NCBI GenBank assembly: GCA_905181745.1
Contig: CAJIYV010000106.1
Location: forward strand, 1-7,804
From: an uncultured Actinomycetes bacterium
GTDB lineage: Bacteria > Actinomycetota > Actinomycetes > S36-B12
Direction of reading: 5' to 3'
Length of the DNA: 7,804 nt
Shown here: positions 1 to 6,573 of the stretch, piece by piece
Numbering within the stretch: the first letter of the stretch is position 1
How the letters are laid out: each line of letters starts with the position of its first letter
Made by a program: the position numbers and the translations under genes
Notes under the pieces: model-generated
Seen by the model: the letters and a program-made list of their open reading frames with translations, nothing else
Told to the model about the DNA's origin: nothing
Database searches by the model: none

Positions 1-563
1 GTTGCCAAAATTCCTAGTACGGCCGTGGGGTTTCCCAGCGCCCCACTCAACACTAAATCCACGGCTTTCGACAATGGGACCCACACCAGAGGCAGGTCAG
101 CCTCTTCTGCTTCTCCCGTCACCATGCGCCCGGCTGGGAGCTCGGAGATTTCTCTCGCCAAATAGATCCGAATCGCTTCACTTGATCCGCCCGGAGAGTT
201 GTAAAAATCAACGAGGGTGTCCCAACGGGCTGCGACCACTCCCGCTTCCTCGGCCAATTCGCGCTGCGCGGCAGCCAAAGGATTTTCGTCGGGGATATCG
301 AGCAAGCCTGCGGGAGTTTCAAAAAGAAACATGCCTAGCGGCTGCCGGTATTGACGAATGAGCAGCACTTCGTCGCGCTCATTAAGCACCAGCACCGCTA
401 CCGCACCTGGGTGGATGAGGATATCGCGCGTGACACGTTGACCGGCAATCTCGATCGTTTCCACATCCACTCGCCACTTCCCGCCCACATGGACGGTTTG
501 GCGCGCGAGCAACTGCACCGGGTCAAGACTGTCCGCTACAGGTCCAAGCCACCGTTCGGACAC
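1..563 (-). CDS. Nudix hydrolase, likely ADP-ribose pyrophosphatase (3' end cut by window edge)
   Basis: The gene probably encodes a cytosolic enzyme that hydrolyses ADP-ribose to AMP and ribose 5-phosphate. About 187 residues are visible and the C-terminus lies beyond position 1; the family is usually 200-210 long, so little is missing. The Nudix box spans residues 86-109: it starts AGLLD and ends with a canonical REL-AEE-AGV (residues 101-109). One extra residue lies between the box glycine and the first glutamate, as I recall for the M. tuberculosis ADPRase Rv1700. RQYRQP (70-75) just before the box is typical of the ADP-ribose subgroup. I chose the GTG at 563 because an in-frame TGA lies at 569-567, so nothing further upstream is possible. 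A weak TTAGG at the pyrG stop could serve as ribosome site. The start is 10 bases after pyrG, so the two are probably co-transcribed, and the pyrG-Nudix order matches mycobacteria. Family is firm; exact substrate is inferred. Confidence 0.88.
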   Translation of the reverse strand, partial: MSERWLGPVADSLDPVQLLARQTVHVGGKWRVDVETIEIAGQRVTRDILIHPGAVAVLVLNERDEVLLIRQYRQPLGMFLFETPAGLLDIPDENPLAAAQRELAEEAGVVAARWDTLVDFYNSPGGSSEAIRIYLAREISELPAGRMVTGEAEEADLPLVWVPLSKAVDLVLSGALGNPTAVLGILA

Positions 564-573
564 CCGTCAGCGC

Positions 574-2277
574 CTAAGCGTCCGCTGTTGAAAGATCCTG
601 TTGCGATGTATGTGAGTGAGCAATCGCAGCTTCAATTAGGCCACTAAAAAGTGGGTGCGCGTGCGTTGGTCGCGAACGCAATTCTGGATGGGCTTGGGTG
701 CCGATGTAGTACGGGTGGACGGTCGCGGGCAACTCGACGAATTCAACAAGACGTCCATCCGGTGACGTCCCCGAAAAAGTCAACCCAGACTCAGACAGCT
801 GCTCGCGATACTCGTTTGATACCTCAAATCGGTGGCGGTGGCGTTCCTCGATGTAGGGCTGTCCATACACTCGATAAGCGACCGATCCCTCGGTGAGTTT
901 GGCCGGGTACAGCCCCAGTCGCATAGTCCCACCCATGTCGCGTTCGCCGGAAACAACATCCCGCTGGTCCGCCAATGTCGCAACAACCGGGTGTGGCGTT
1001 GATTCATCAAACTCAACCGAGTTGGCATTCTCCAGACCTGAAATCGTTCGGGCATATTCGATAACCATGCATTGCAAGCCTAGACAAAGGCCCAATGTCG
1101 GGATCATGTTTTCGCGCGCATAAGTTAAGGCTCCTAGCTTTCCCTCGATCCCACGAACACCGAATCCGCCCGGAACACAAATTGCGTCAAGATCTGACAG
1201 GTTCTTAGCGGCACCTTCATTGGTTGCACAATCATCACTGGTCACCCAGCGGATATTGACACGGCAATTATTGTGAAAACCCCCGGCTCGTAACGCCTCG
1301 GTTACGGAAAGATATGCGTCGGGTAGGTCAACATATTTACCCACTAAGCCGACGGTGACCGCATGCTTTGGATGATGAACCCGTTCAAGCAGATCATCCC
1401 ATTTCTCCCAGTTTACGTCGCGGAAGGGCAAGCCAAGTCGGCGTCCAACGTATGCATCCAGACCTTCAGAATGCAACACTTTCGGAATGTCATAAATACT
1501 CAGTGCATCAACCGCCGCCACAACTGCTTCGGCATCAACATCGCACATCATAGAAATTTTCTGTTTGATGGAGTCTGGAACCGGTCGATCCGCTCGCAAG
1601 ACAATCGCGTCCGGTTGGATTCCTATATTTCGCAAGGCTGCAACTGAATGCTGGGTCGGCTTTGTTTTCAACTCGCCCGATGGTCCGATATAGGGCAACA
1701 GCGAAACATGTAGAAAGAAAACATTGTCTCGACCGACTTCGTGGCGAATCTGACGCGCAGACTCAAGAAATGGCAAACCTTCAATGTCTCCAACTGTCCC
1801 ACCGACTTCGGTGATCACGACATCAACGTTTGGCCCAGCCATTCTGCGGATACGCGACTTGATTTCATTTGTGATGTGTGGAATGACCTGCACCGTGTCG
1901 CCTAGGTACTCTCCCCGTCGTTCCTTTGCAATCACCGTCGAATACACCTGCCCGGTTGTCACGTTCGCCGAGCCGTGCAAATTAGTATCAAGAAAACGTT
2001 CGTAGTGTCCGATATCAAGATCGGTTTCGGCCCCGTCATCGGTCACAAATACTTCACCATGCTGAAAAGGATTCATGGTTCCCGGGTCAACGTTCAGGTA
2101 GGGATCAAGCTTTTGCATTGTTACGCGCAAACCCCGAGATGTAAGCAGATTGCCCAATGATGAAGCCGTAAGTCCCTTACCGAGTGATGAGGCGACGCCT
2201 CCGGTGACGAATATGTGCTTGGTCCCAGTTTTCTCCACGGGACGATAGCCTATCAGTGCCCGAGCCTGCACCTCCAC
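574..2277 (-). CDS. pyrG: CTP synthase (glutamine-hydrolysing)
   Basis: The enzyme makes CTP from UTP, ATP and glutamine, the last step of de novo pyrimidine nucleotide synthesis. The 567-residue product has both expected domains. The N-terminal synthetase domain has the P-loop-like SSLGKG (30-35), the LDPYLNVDPGTMNPFQHGEV block (57-76) and the nucleotide-binding KTKPTQ (204-209). The C-terminal class I glutamine amidotransferase domain has oxyanion-loop PGGFG (369-373), nucleophile Cys398 in GLCLGLQ, and His530/Glu532 in HPE. All catalytic residues are present and length is normal. The start is uncertain: GTG at 2277 gives about 18 residues before the conserved TKHIFVTGG and has no clear Shine-Dalgarno. 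GTG at 2238 would begin MEKTGTKHIF, close to the usual family start, with ATAGG about 10 bases upstream. The gene sits 47 bases after recN, a junction that in mycobacteria holds two more genes. Confidence 0.98.
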   Translation of the reverse strand: MEVQARALIGYRPVEKTGTKHIFVTGGVASSLGKGLTASSLGNLLTSRGLRVTMQKLDPYLNVDPGTMNPFQHGEVFVTDDGAETDLDIGHYERFLDTNLHGSANVTTGQVYSTVIAKERRGEYLGDTVQVIPHITNEIKSRIRRMAGPNVDVVITEVGGTVGDIEGLPFLESARQIRHEVGRDNVFFLHVSLLPYIGPSGELKTKPTQHSVAALRNIGIQPDAIVLRADRPVPDSIKQKISMMCDVDAEAVVAAVDALSIYDIPKVLHSEGLDAYVGRRLGLPFRDVNWEKWDDLLERVHHPKHAVTVGLVGKYVDLPDAYLSVTEALRAGGFHNNCRVNIRWVTSDDCATNEGAAKNLSDLDAICVPGGFGVRGIEGKLGALTYARENMIPTLGLCLGLQCMVIEYARTISGLENANSVEFDESTPHPVVATLADQRDVVSGERDMGGTMRLGLYPAKLTEGSVAYRVYGQPYIEERHRHRFEVSNEYREQLSESGLTFSGTSPDGRLVEFVELPATVHPYYIGTQAHPELRSRPTHAHPLFSGLIEAAIAHSHTSQQDLSTADA

Positions 2278-2300
2278 GACTCGCAGGGATGATGCAGAGC

Positions 2301-2324
2301 AACAAACATCTTGGCCCGGCCAAG
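2301..2324 (-). terminator. Hairpin directly after recN stop, weak terminator or attenuator candidate
   Basis: Immediately after the recN TAA, the minus strand reads CTTGGCCGGGCCAAG (2324-2310), a perfect inverted repeat. It can fold as a 6-bp stem with a 3-base loop, and is followed by the T-rich ATGTTTGTT (2309-2301). The stem is GC-rich, but the T tract is interrupted by G, so an intrinsic terminator is possible yet weak. The recN-pyrG location would allow partial termination or control of pyrG. No experimental evidence is available from the sequence alone. Confidence 0.35.
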
Positions 2325-4058
2325 TTAGCCCTTGGATCCAAGTTCAAGTAGCTCAAGTGCATGAGCCCCACCATGTTCAGAGTCCGGAAGGCCCGACAAC
2401 ATCCGGGTGATTTCTCGGACCCGTTCCTCACCCTCGACCAACGCGACGCTCGTTTTCACCGAGTGGGACTGAGCTACTTTCTCGACGACCAAATGTCGAT
2501 CTGCGAAAGCCGCCACTTGGGGCAGATGGGTCACGACGATCACCTGGGTGTGCTTCGCCAGCGCAGCGAGCCTTCGACCCACTTCAACGGCGACCCCGCC
2601 ACCGATACCTGCGTCAACTTCGTCAAAAATCATGGTGGGAACAGGCGCTTCACCGGCCAGTGCAACCTCAATTGCGAGCATCACCCGGCTCAGTTCCCCG
2701 CCCGATGCCGTTCGAGACAACGGTAAGAATTTAGCTCCCTCGTGTGCAGCCAGCATGAATGTTGCCCGATCCCGCCCACTTCGACTCCACAGCTCCGGGT
2801 CTTCTTCCACCGCCAGCTCAATCCGCATTTGAGCGAAAGGCATGGCCAGCCCGCCCAGTTCGGCCGCAATGCTGACTTCAAGCTGCCCAGCCGTCATGGC
2901 CCGCACCTGGGTTAACTCTTTCACCCGTTCGGTGGCAACTGTTAGTGCCACCGAGATCGCTGCGTTGAGCTCTTCGAGTCGAGAGTCTCGTGCGAGAATA
3001 CCTGCCAATTCGAGTTCGGCCTGCACATTCCAATGCAATACTTCAGCAAGTGAAGGACCATACTTTTTCTTGATTGCCGATAAATGCGACACGCGAGTTT
3101 CCAGATCCGCCAACTCTTGGGGGTCAGAACCCAACGCGGCCAGGTAGTAGGCCAAGTCTGAGTCAAGATCGGATATTTCAGTGATTAGTGACACCATTCT
3201 CCCAAGGTGGGCACTCACCTCTGTATCTAGTTCGCCCGCATGCTCAAGCGACTTGGATGCCTCCCCCATTTGGTCCAACACCGAAGCAGAACGCGACTCC
3301 TGGCCAGAATTGCTCACACCGGTCAGCAATTCACGTACCCGACCAACCGCACCATTAAGGTCGTCTACGTTTCTCATAACGGAAATCTTTTGAGCGGCCT
3401 GAGCATCTTCACCCTCGGTCAGTGACAATTCGGAAATCTCTTTAATACCCTGCTCCAGCACGAAAATCCGCGCCTGCTGGTCGCTCTCACTCGTCAAAAG
3501 CTGGTCGCGCTCTTTGCGTAATTTCCGGTAGTCGCGCAGTGCCACCTGGTACCGAGTTTTGATGCTCGCCACCGAATCGCCACCTGCGCGGTCAAGGAGT
3601 TCGAGTTGCTTACCGGGATCGCGCAGCAACACTTGATCGGATTGTCCGTGCAAGGCGATCAGGTTTTCGCTCACCTCACGCAAAACACTCGCAGGCACTG
3701 GCCTTCCACCGAGAAAAACTTTCCCCCTACCGCTTTGATTGATTTCACGAGAGATCAGGAGTGAGAAATCAGCAGACCCTTCAATTTCTTCACATTCTCC
3801 ACCGCCTTGCTCAACCAACGCAATCACCGTTGCACCATCGGCCCCACTAAACCTCACTTCACAATCCACGCGAGCTCGTTCGGCAGACTCCAGCACCAAT
3901 TCCGCACTCGCACGATTACCCATGATCAGACCGATGCTTTGCAGAATCATGGATTTTCCCGCGCCCGTTTCACCGGTCAGAACGGTCAGACCCGGGTCAA
4001 GCTCAATGGATGCCGCAGCAATAATTCCGAGGTCGGAGATAGTTAACGACTCGAGCAT
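2325..4058 (-). CDS. recN: DNA repair protein RecN
   Basis: RecN is an SMC-like ATPase that acts on the nucleoid in recombinational repair of double-strand breaks. The 577-residue product has the full layout. The N-terminal ATPase half has Walker A GETGAGKS (29-36), with LHGQSDQ (136-142) at the usual Q-loop region. A long charged helical arm (about 160-400) includes the conserved SAIKKKYG (327-334). The C-terminal ATPase half has ABC signature SGGELSR (452-458), Walker B MIFDE (476-480) and the H-loop block VTHLPQVAAFAD (509-520). No key residue is missing and the length is standard. The ATG at 4058 is preceded by GAGTAGG and lies 28 bases after the nadK stop. tlyA-nadK-recN is the standard actinobacterial order, so the gene is probably transcribed from upstream. 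I see no LexA-type operator in the 28-base gap. Confidence 0.97.
   Translation of the reverse strand: MLESLTISDLGIIAAASIELDPGLTVLTGETGAGKSMILQSIGLIMGNRASAELVLESAERARVDCEVRFSGADGATVIALVEQGGGECEEIEGSADFSLLISREINQSGRGKVFLGGRPVPASVLREVSENLIALHGQSDQVLLRDPGKQLELLDRAGGDSVASIKTRYQVALRDYRKLRKERDQLLTSESDQQARIFVLEQGIKEISELSLTEGEDAQAAQKISVMRNVDDLNGAVGRVRELLTGVSNSGQESRSASVLDQMGEASKSLEHAGELDTEVSAHLGRMVSLITEISDLDSDLAYYLAALGSDPQELADLETRVSHLSAIKKKYGPSLAEVLHWNVQAELELAGILARDSRLEELNAAISVALTVATERVKELTQVRAMTAGQLEVSIAAELGGLAMPFAQMRIELAVEEDPELWSRSGRDRATFMLAAHEGAKFLPLSRTASGGELSRVMLAIEVALAGEAPVPTMIFDEVDAGIGGGVAVEVGRRLAALAKHTQVIVVTHLPQVAAFADRHLVVEKVAQSHSVKTSVALVEGEERVREITRMLSGLPDSEHGGAHALELLELGSKG
2331..2342. repeat. 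12-bp perfect palindrome at the recN 3' end
   Basis: CTTGGATCCAAG is its own reverse complement. It lies in the last recN codons (LGSK), six bases before the 2310-2324 inverted repeat, and uses the same arms (CTTGG and CCAAG). Its right arm could instead pair with the left arm of the next repeat (CCAAG-GGCTAA-CTTGG, 5-bp stem with a 6-base loop around the recN stop codon). The two pairings are mutually exclusive. The sequence identity is certain; any function is inference. Confidence 0.55.
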
Positions 4059-4086
4059 TGCCTACTCACTCTCGCCAAATGCAATC

Positions 4087-4983
4087 TCATTTGCCCACTC
4101 CGCGCCAGCCTTCAACAGGCAGCTGGAATTTCGCAACCAGTCGATCAGTAAATGGTGATGTCGCCAGTCTGGCGAAACGAACTGGCTGATCATTTGCGCG
4201 CACTTCAACGGTGGAGCCCGGCGCCATAGAGATCATGCGTCGGCCATCCGCCCACATGACTGCATCCGCCTCAGGCGAAGGTTCCAGTCGAATCACACTC
4301 GTTGGTGCGATCACACATGGGCGGGCAAAAAGTGAGTGCGCGCTGATGGGTAGCAATAACAGCGCACTCACTTCAGGCCAGACAATCGGCCCACCGGCAG
4401 AGAATGCGTAGGCGGTAGAACCGGTGGGGGTGGCACAGATGACCCCGTCGCAGCCCCACCGACTCAATGGATGATCATCAACATGGGCCAGCACGCTGAT
4501 CATTTTTTCCCGAGCGTGCTTTTCCACACTCACTTCATTGAGCGCCCACGTGCGATCCACCACCTGTGAACCTCTGGAGACGATCACATCGAGTGCTAGG
4601 CGCTCCTCGACGCTCCACTGCCCACCCGCAATAGAGTCGATTACCGATTGAACGTCTTCTTCCTCGGCTTCGGCGAGAAATCCCACGTGACCTAAATTCA
4701 CTCCCAGAATTGCCGCCCCCGACTCTCTTCCTACTTCAGCTGCACGCAACATGGTGCCGTCTCCACCAATCACCAGGATCAGATCGGTCGCCGACAGTGC
4801 AGGTTCACCGGCTAACTCGCGGGTTCCAAAGGACACCTTTTCCGACTCATCGGACTCCCGGCTGGTGTCAATTCCATGGCTCCTTAAGCCCGCATCCACC
4901 GAGTCTGCAATTCGCAGGGCCTGCGTGGACTGACTGTTGGCGATCACGTGCACGCGGGACGGAGCACCAATTGCACTGCTCAT
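4087..4983 (-). CDS. nadK: NAD kinase
   Basis: The enzyme phosphorylates NAD to NADP, using ATP or polyphosphate in the actinobacterial form, and controls the cytosolic NADP pool. The 298-residue product matches the family length. It shows the diagnostic GGDGTML (73-79, catalytic Asp75), the NAD-binding NE pair in ALNEVSVEK (Asn149-Glu150), GCDGVICATPTGSTAYAFSA (177-196) and the following GGPI (197-200). The ATG at 4983 overlaps the tlyA stop as ATGA. GAGGG, about seven bases upstream inside the tlyA end, is a good ribosome site, so translation is probably coupled to tlyA. The mycobacterial orthologue (ppnK, Rv1695) has the same position. Nothing is unusual in the domain order; the acidic stretch ESDESEK (43-49) falls in a region that is variable in the family. 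Confidence 0.97.
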   Translation of the reverse strand: MSSAIGAPSRVHVIANSQSTQALRIADSVDAGLRSHGIDTSRESDESEKVSFGTRELAGEPALSATDLILVIGGDGTMLRAAEVGRESGAAILGVNLGHVGFLAEAEEEDVQSVIDSIAGGQWSVEERLALDVIVSRGSQVVDRTWALNEVSVEKHAREKMISVLAHVDDHPLSRWGCDGVICATPTGSTAYAFSAGGPIVWPEVSALLLLPISAHSLFARPCVIAPTSVIRLEPSPEADAVMWADGRRMISMAPGSTVEVRANDQPVRFARLATSPFTDRLVAKFQLPVEGWRGVGK

Positions 4984-5795
4984 GCGGGGCCCTCGTGTAT
5001 CGCGGTGTCGATCATGTCGACTAATTCTGCCGTATCCGTATCTTGCTGCATAGCGGGCACTTCATGCTTGTGTGCCAACCAGAGGAAATACTCCACATTT
5101 CCCTTGGGCCCCGGTAGTGGACTGGCAACGACACCTGCCACTTTCCACCCGGACACGATGCCGGCTTGCGCGACCCGCAGGACGGCGGCTTTGCGCACCT
5201 CTGGTTCCCGGACAACTCCATGGGATGCCCGCACGGCCTCACGCCCTGACTCAAATTGCGGCTTAACCATTAACAGCATTTCCCCCAACGGGTCAATGAG
5301 CGCGCTGAGGGTGGGCACCACGGTCGTCAACGAAATAAAGGACAGATCTGCCACGACTATTTGCGGGACAAAAGGCAGCTGCTCCGCCTCCAAATACCGC
5401 ACATTTTGCCGCTCCATAACGTGCACCCTTGAATCGGTGCGCAGGGACCACGCAATCTGGCCGTATCCAACGTCAACCGCTAACACGCCGGCCGCCCCCG
5501 CTTTGAGTGCCACTTCGGTGAATCCACCGGTCGACGCTCCAGCATCAAGGACAAAACGCCCGGTAAACGAGACGGGGAGTGACTCGAGCACACCTAGTAA
5601 TTTATACGCTCCGCGTGAAACATATGTGTCCCCCGCGCCTTCGACAACAAGATTTGACTGCGGACTCACTCCAGTTGCGGCCTTGCGGGCGAGCATGCCA
5701 TCTATTTTGACGCGATGCTCATCAATCGCAACCTGTGCTTCACCCCGTGAGCGAGCCAAGCCGCGTGAAACCAATTCCGCATCCAACCTGCGCAT
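4980..5795 (-). CDS. tlyA: TlyA-family rRNA (cytidine-2'-O)-methyltransferase
   Basis: TlyA methylates the ribose of cytidines in 16S and 23S rRNA at the subunit interface, and in mycobacteria this sets sensitivity to capreomycin and viomycin. The 271-residue product has an N-terminal S4 RNA-binding domain (about 1-55, RRLDAELVSRGLARSR) and a FtsJ-like methyltransferase domain. Motif I is DAGASTGGFTE (84-94), followed by VDVGYGQ (107-113), DLSFISL (150-156), KPQFE (178-182) and SPLPGPKGNVEYFLWL (225-240). The proposed catalytic tetrad K-D-K-E maps to Lys65, Asp150, Lys178 and Glu235, all present. Length and the S4 domain fit the longer (type II) form that acts on both subunits. The inter-domain linker recalled as RAWV in M. 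tuberculosis reads DTYV here (56-59), so its Arg and Trp are absent. The ATG at 5795 follows TGGGA by about eight bases; the stop overlaps nadK. Exact target sites are inferred from family. Confidence 0.95.
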   Translation of the reverse strand: MRRLDAELVSRGLARSRGEAQVAIDEHRVKIDGMLARKAATGVSPQSNLVVEGAGDTYVSRGAYKLLGVLESLPVSFTGRFVLDAGASTGGFTEVALKAGAAGVLAVDVGYGQIAWSLRTDSRVHVMERQNVRYLEAEQLPFVPQIVVADLSFISLTTVVPTLSALIDPLGEMLLMVKPQFESGREAVRASHGVVREPEVRKAAVLRVAQAGIVSGWKVAGVVASPLPGPKGNVEYFLWLAHKHEVPAMQQDTDTAELVDMIDTAIHEGPA

Positions 5796-5837
5796 TGATT
5801 GATTCCCATCGTCAATTGTTGTTGAGAAGACTCTGAT

Positions 5838-6107
5838 TTAGCGTTCTAAATTAACCATGATGTCTTGGAGCCGGTCATGGACATCATTCAAAATTCCATG
5901 ATGAGAATGAATATCCTCGAGATCAATACTCTGAATCTTTTCCAAAGCGGAGTCGATTTCAATATTTCCCGTTGCTTCCCACACAGGAAGAATCAGTTCC
6001 GAATCAATGGCTTCATCCAGCAGCAAGATGTCATCTGGATCAGACTCGACCTCAAAAACAACTGTCTCGTCCATCGATTCATGTGACAAGGATTGATCAG
6101 GATTCAT
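5838..6107 (-). CDS. Small acidic protein conserved upstream of tlyA, function unknown
   Basis: This 89-residue protein has no known function. It is very acidic: I count 24 Asp/Glu against 3 Lys/Arg. Residues 1-42 are an acidic leader (for example ESDPDD at 21-26). Residues 43-89 (WEATGNIEIDSALEKI, then GILNDVHDRLQDIMVNLE) look helical. From memory, this half resembles the small actinobacterial proteins encoded just upstream of tlyA (Rv1693 position), which carry a VH-RL pattern near the C-terminus. The ATG at 6107 is preferred over an in-frame TTG at 6113. A 9-of-10 match to the ideal Shine-Dalgarno (6123-6114) ends six bases before the ATG but would touch the TTG. The gene overlaps the upstream phasin-like gene by 11 bases. 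It is AT-richer than its neighbours: the four 60-base lines 5821-6060 total 100 of 240 G+C. No signal peptide or membrane segment is visible. A partner role to its neighbours is only a guess. Confidence 0.85.
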   Translation of the reverse strand: MNPDQSLSHESMDETVVFEVESDPDDILLLDEAIDSELILPVWEATGNIEIDSALEKIQSIDLEDIHSHHGILNDVHDRLQDIMVNLER

Positions 6108-6531
6108 GCTCAATCACCACCTTTTTCTTTTTCTTCACAGGCGATTCCGACTCGATTGGCGCAGAAGCTTCCTCCTTCGATTCGGCAGCACCGTCTGCCG
6201 CCAAATGCGCTTCTACTTTTTCCACTCGCGCCCGCAAAGCCGCAAGCTCATCTTCACGAACGAAACCAACCCGGCCAATTGCTTTGTCCACCTCAGCGCG
6301 AATCAACCCAATCAACAGATCACGGTTTGTCTTACTTTGAGCCATCAGGTCATCGGCTGCCTGAGCCACACTGGATGCGACATCGACCGGCTGTTTTGTG
6401 CCCATTGACACGCCTTGTGCGATGAGCGAGCCGGCCACCTCCATGGCTTTTGATGCAGTGGCTTCGGTAAGCCCAGTTGCCATTTCCAGATAGTTTCGTA
6501 CCGTTGACAGCTGTGGTACTGAGTCAAACAT
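6097..6531 (-). CDS. Phasin-like coiled-coil protein with poly-lysine tail
   Basis: The 144-residue product has no enzyme motif. Residues 10-85 look like amphipathic helices rich in Ala, Gln and Met (VRNYLEMATGLTEATASKAM at 11-30). Residues 88-112 (VGFVREDELAALRARVEKVE and on) form a heptad-like coiled coil resembling the C-terminus of phasin/PhaF-type and BMFP-type proteins. Residues 113-144 are a low-complexity Ala/Glu/Ser tail carrying five lysines in a row (133-137). Similar actinobacterial proteins with an AIGR-GFVRE-EL-AL-RVE pattern are usually named phasin or hypothetical. Phasins coat polyhydroxyalkanoate granules, but no PHA gene is in the window, so that role is unproven; an oligomeric scaffold is equally possible. 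The ATG at 6531 is preceded by AAAGGAAG at good spacing. The gene lies 41 bases after the phosphatase, and its final codons overlap the acidic gene. Confidence 0.85.
   Translation of the reverse strand: MFDSVPQLSTVRNYLEMATGLTEATASKAMEVAGSLIAQGVSMGTKQPVDVASSVAQAADDLMAQSKTNRDLLIGLIRAEVDKAIGRVGFVREDELAALRARVEKVEAHLAADGAAESKEEASAPIESESPVKKKKKVVIEHES
6114..6123 (-). promoter_or_regulatory. Strong Shine-Dalgarno inside the phasin-like gene for the acidic gene
   Basis: The minus strand reads AAGGTGGTGA, nine of ten matches to the ideal AAGGAGGTGA. It is six bases before the ATG at 6107 and lies within the Lys-Val-Val codons at the end of the phasin-like gene. It is the best ribosome site in the window and decides the start of the acidic gene. 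It suggests that this gene is translated strongly, possibly by ribosomes reinitiating after the overlapping stop. Confidence 0.75.
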
Positions 6532-6555
6532 CAGTTTCTTCCTTTACCTATTAAG

Positions 6556-6573
6556 GTGACCACGACCGGTCAC
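6556..6573 (-). repeat. Hairpin in the gap between the phosphatase and phasin-like genes
   Basis: GTGACC (6573-6568) and GGTCAC (6561-6556) are perfect inverted arms around a six-base loop, starting at the last base of the phosphatase stop codon. The following bases are CTTAATAGG, with no T run, so this is not a classic intrinsic terminator. It may stabilise the 3' end of the phosphatase message or be an operator-like palindrome. Function is undetermined. Confidence 0.35.

Noticed and set aside
2..361. Plus-strand open frame (119 codons) at the window edge
   Set aside because: The minus strand here encodes a complete Nudix box in another frame; the plus-strand product is Pro/Arg/Ser-rich with no domain.
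3739..4158. Plus-strand open frame (139 codons) opposite the recN start and nadK end
   Set aside because: It runs across two well-supported minus-strand genes, has no motif, and is low-complexity in Ser/Pro/Arg.
4948..5802. Long plus-strand open frame (284 codons) opposite tlyA
   Set aside because: It mirrors tlyA almost exactly, is Ser/Thr/Arg/Pro-rich with no recognisable domain, and the minus-strand frame encodes an unmistakable TlyA. It is a codon-usage shadow.
5796..5816. Weak inverted repeat (ATTGA/TCAAT) around the tlyA ribosome site
   Set aside because: Only five AT-rich pairs with a nine-base loop; expected by chance and unlikely to be stable.
6097..6140. Programmed frameshift at the A-rich lysine codons linking the phasin-like and acidic genes
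   Set aside because: The zero-frame reading is G-AAA-AAG, not the slippery A-AAA-AAG. A -1 shift does not enter the acidic frame, and that frame has a TGA at 6116-6114 just upstream. A separate start with a strong Shine-Dalgarno explains the overlap.
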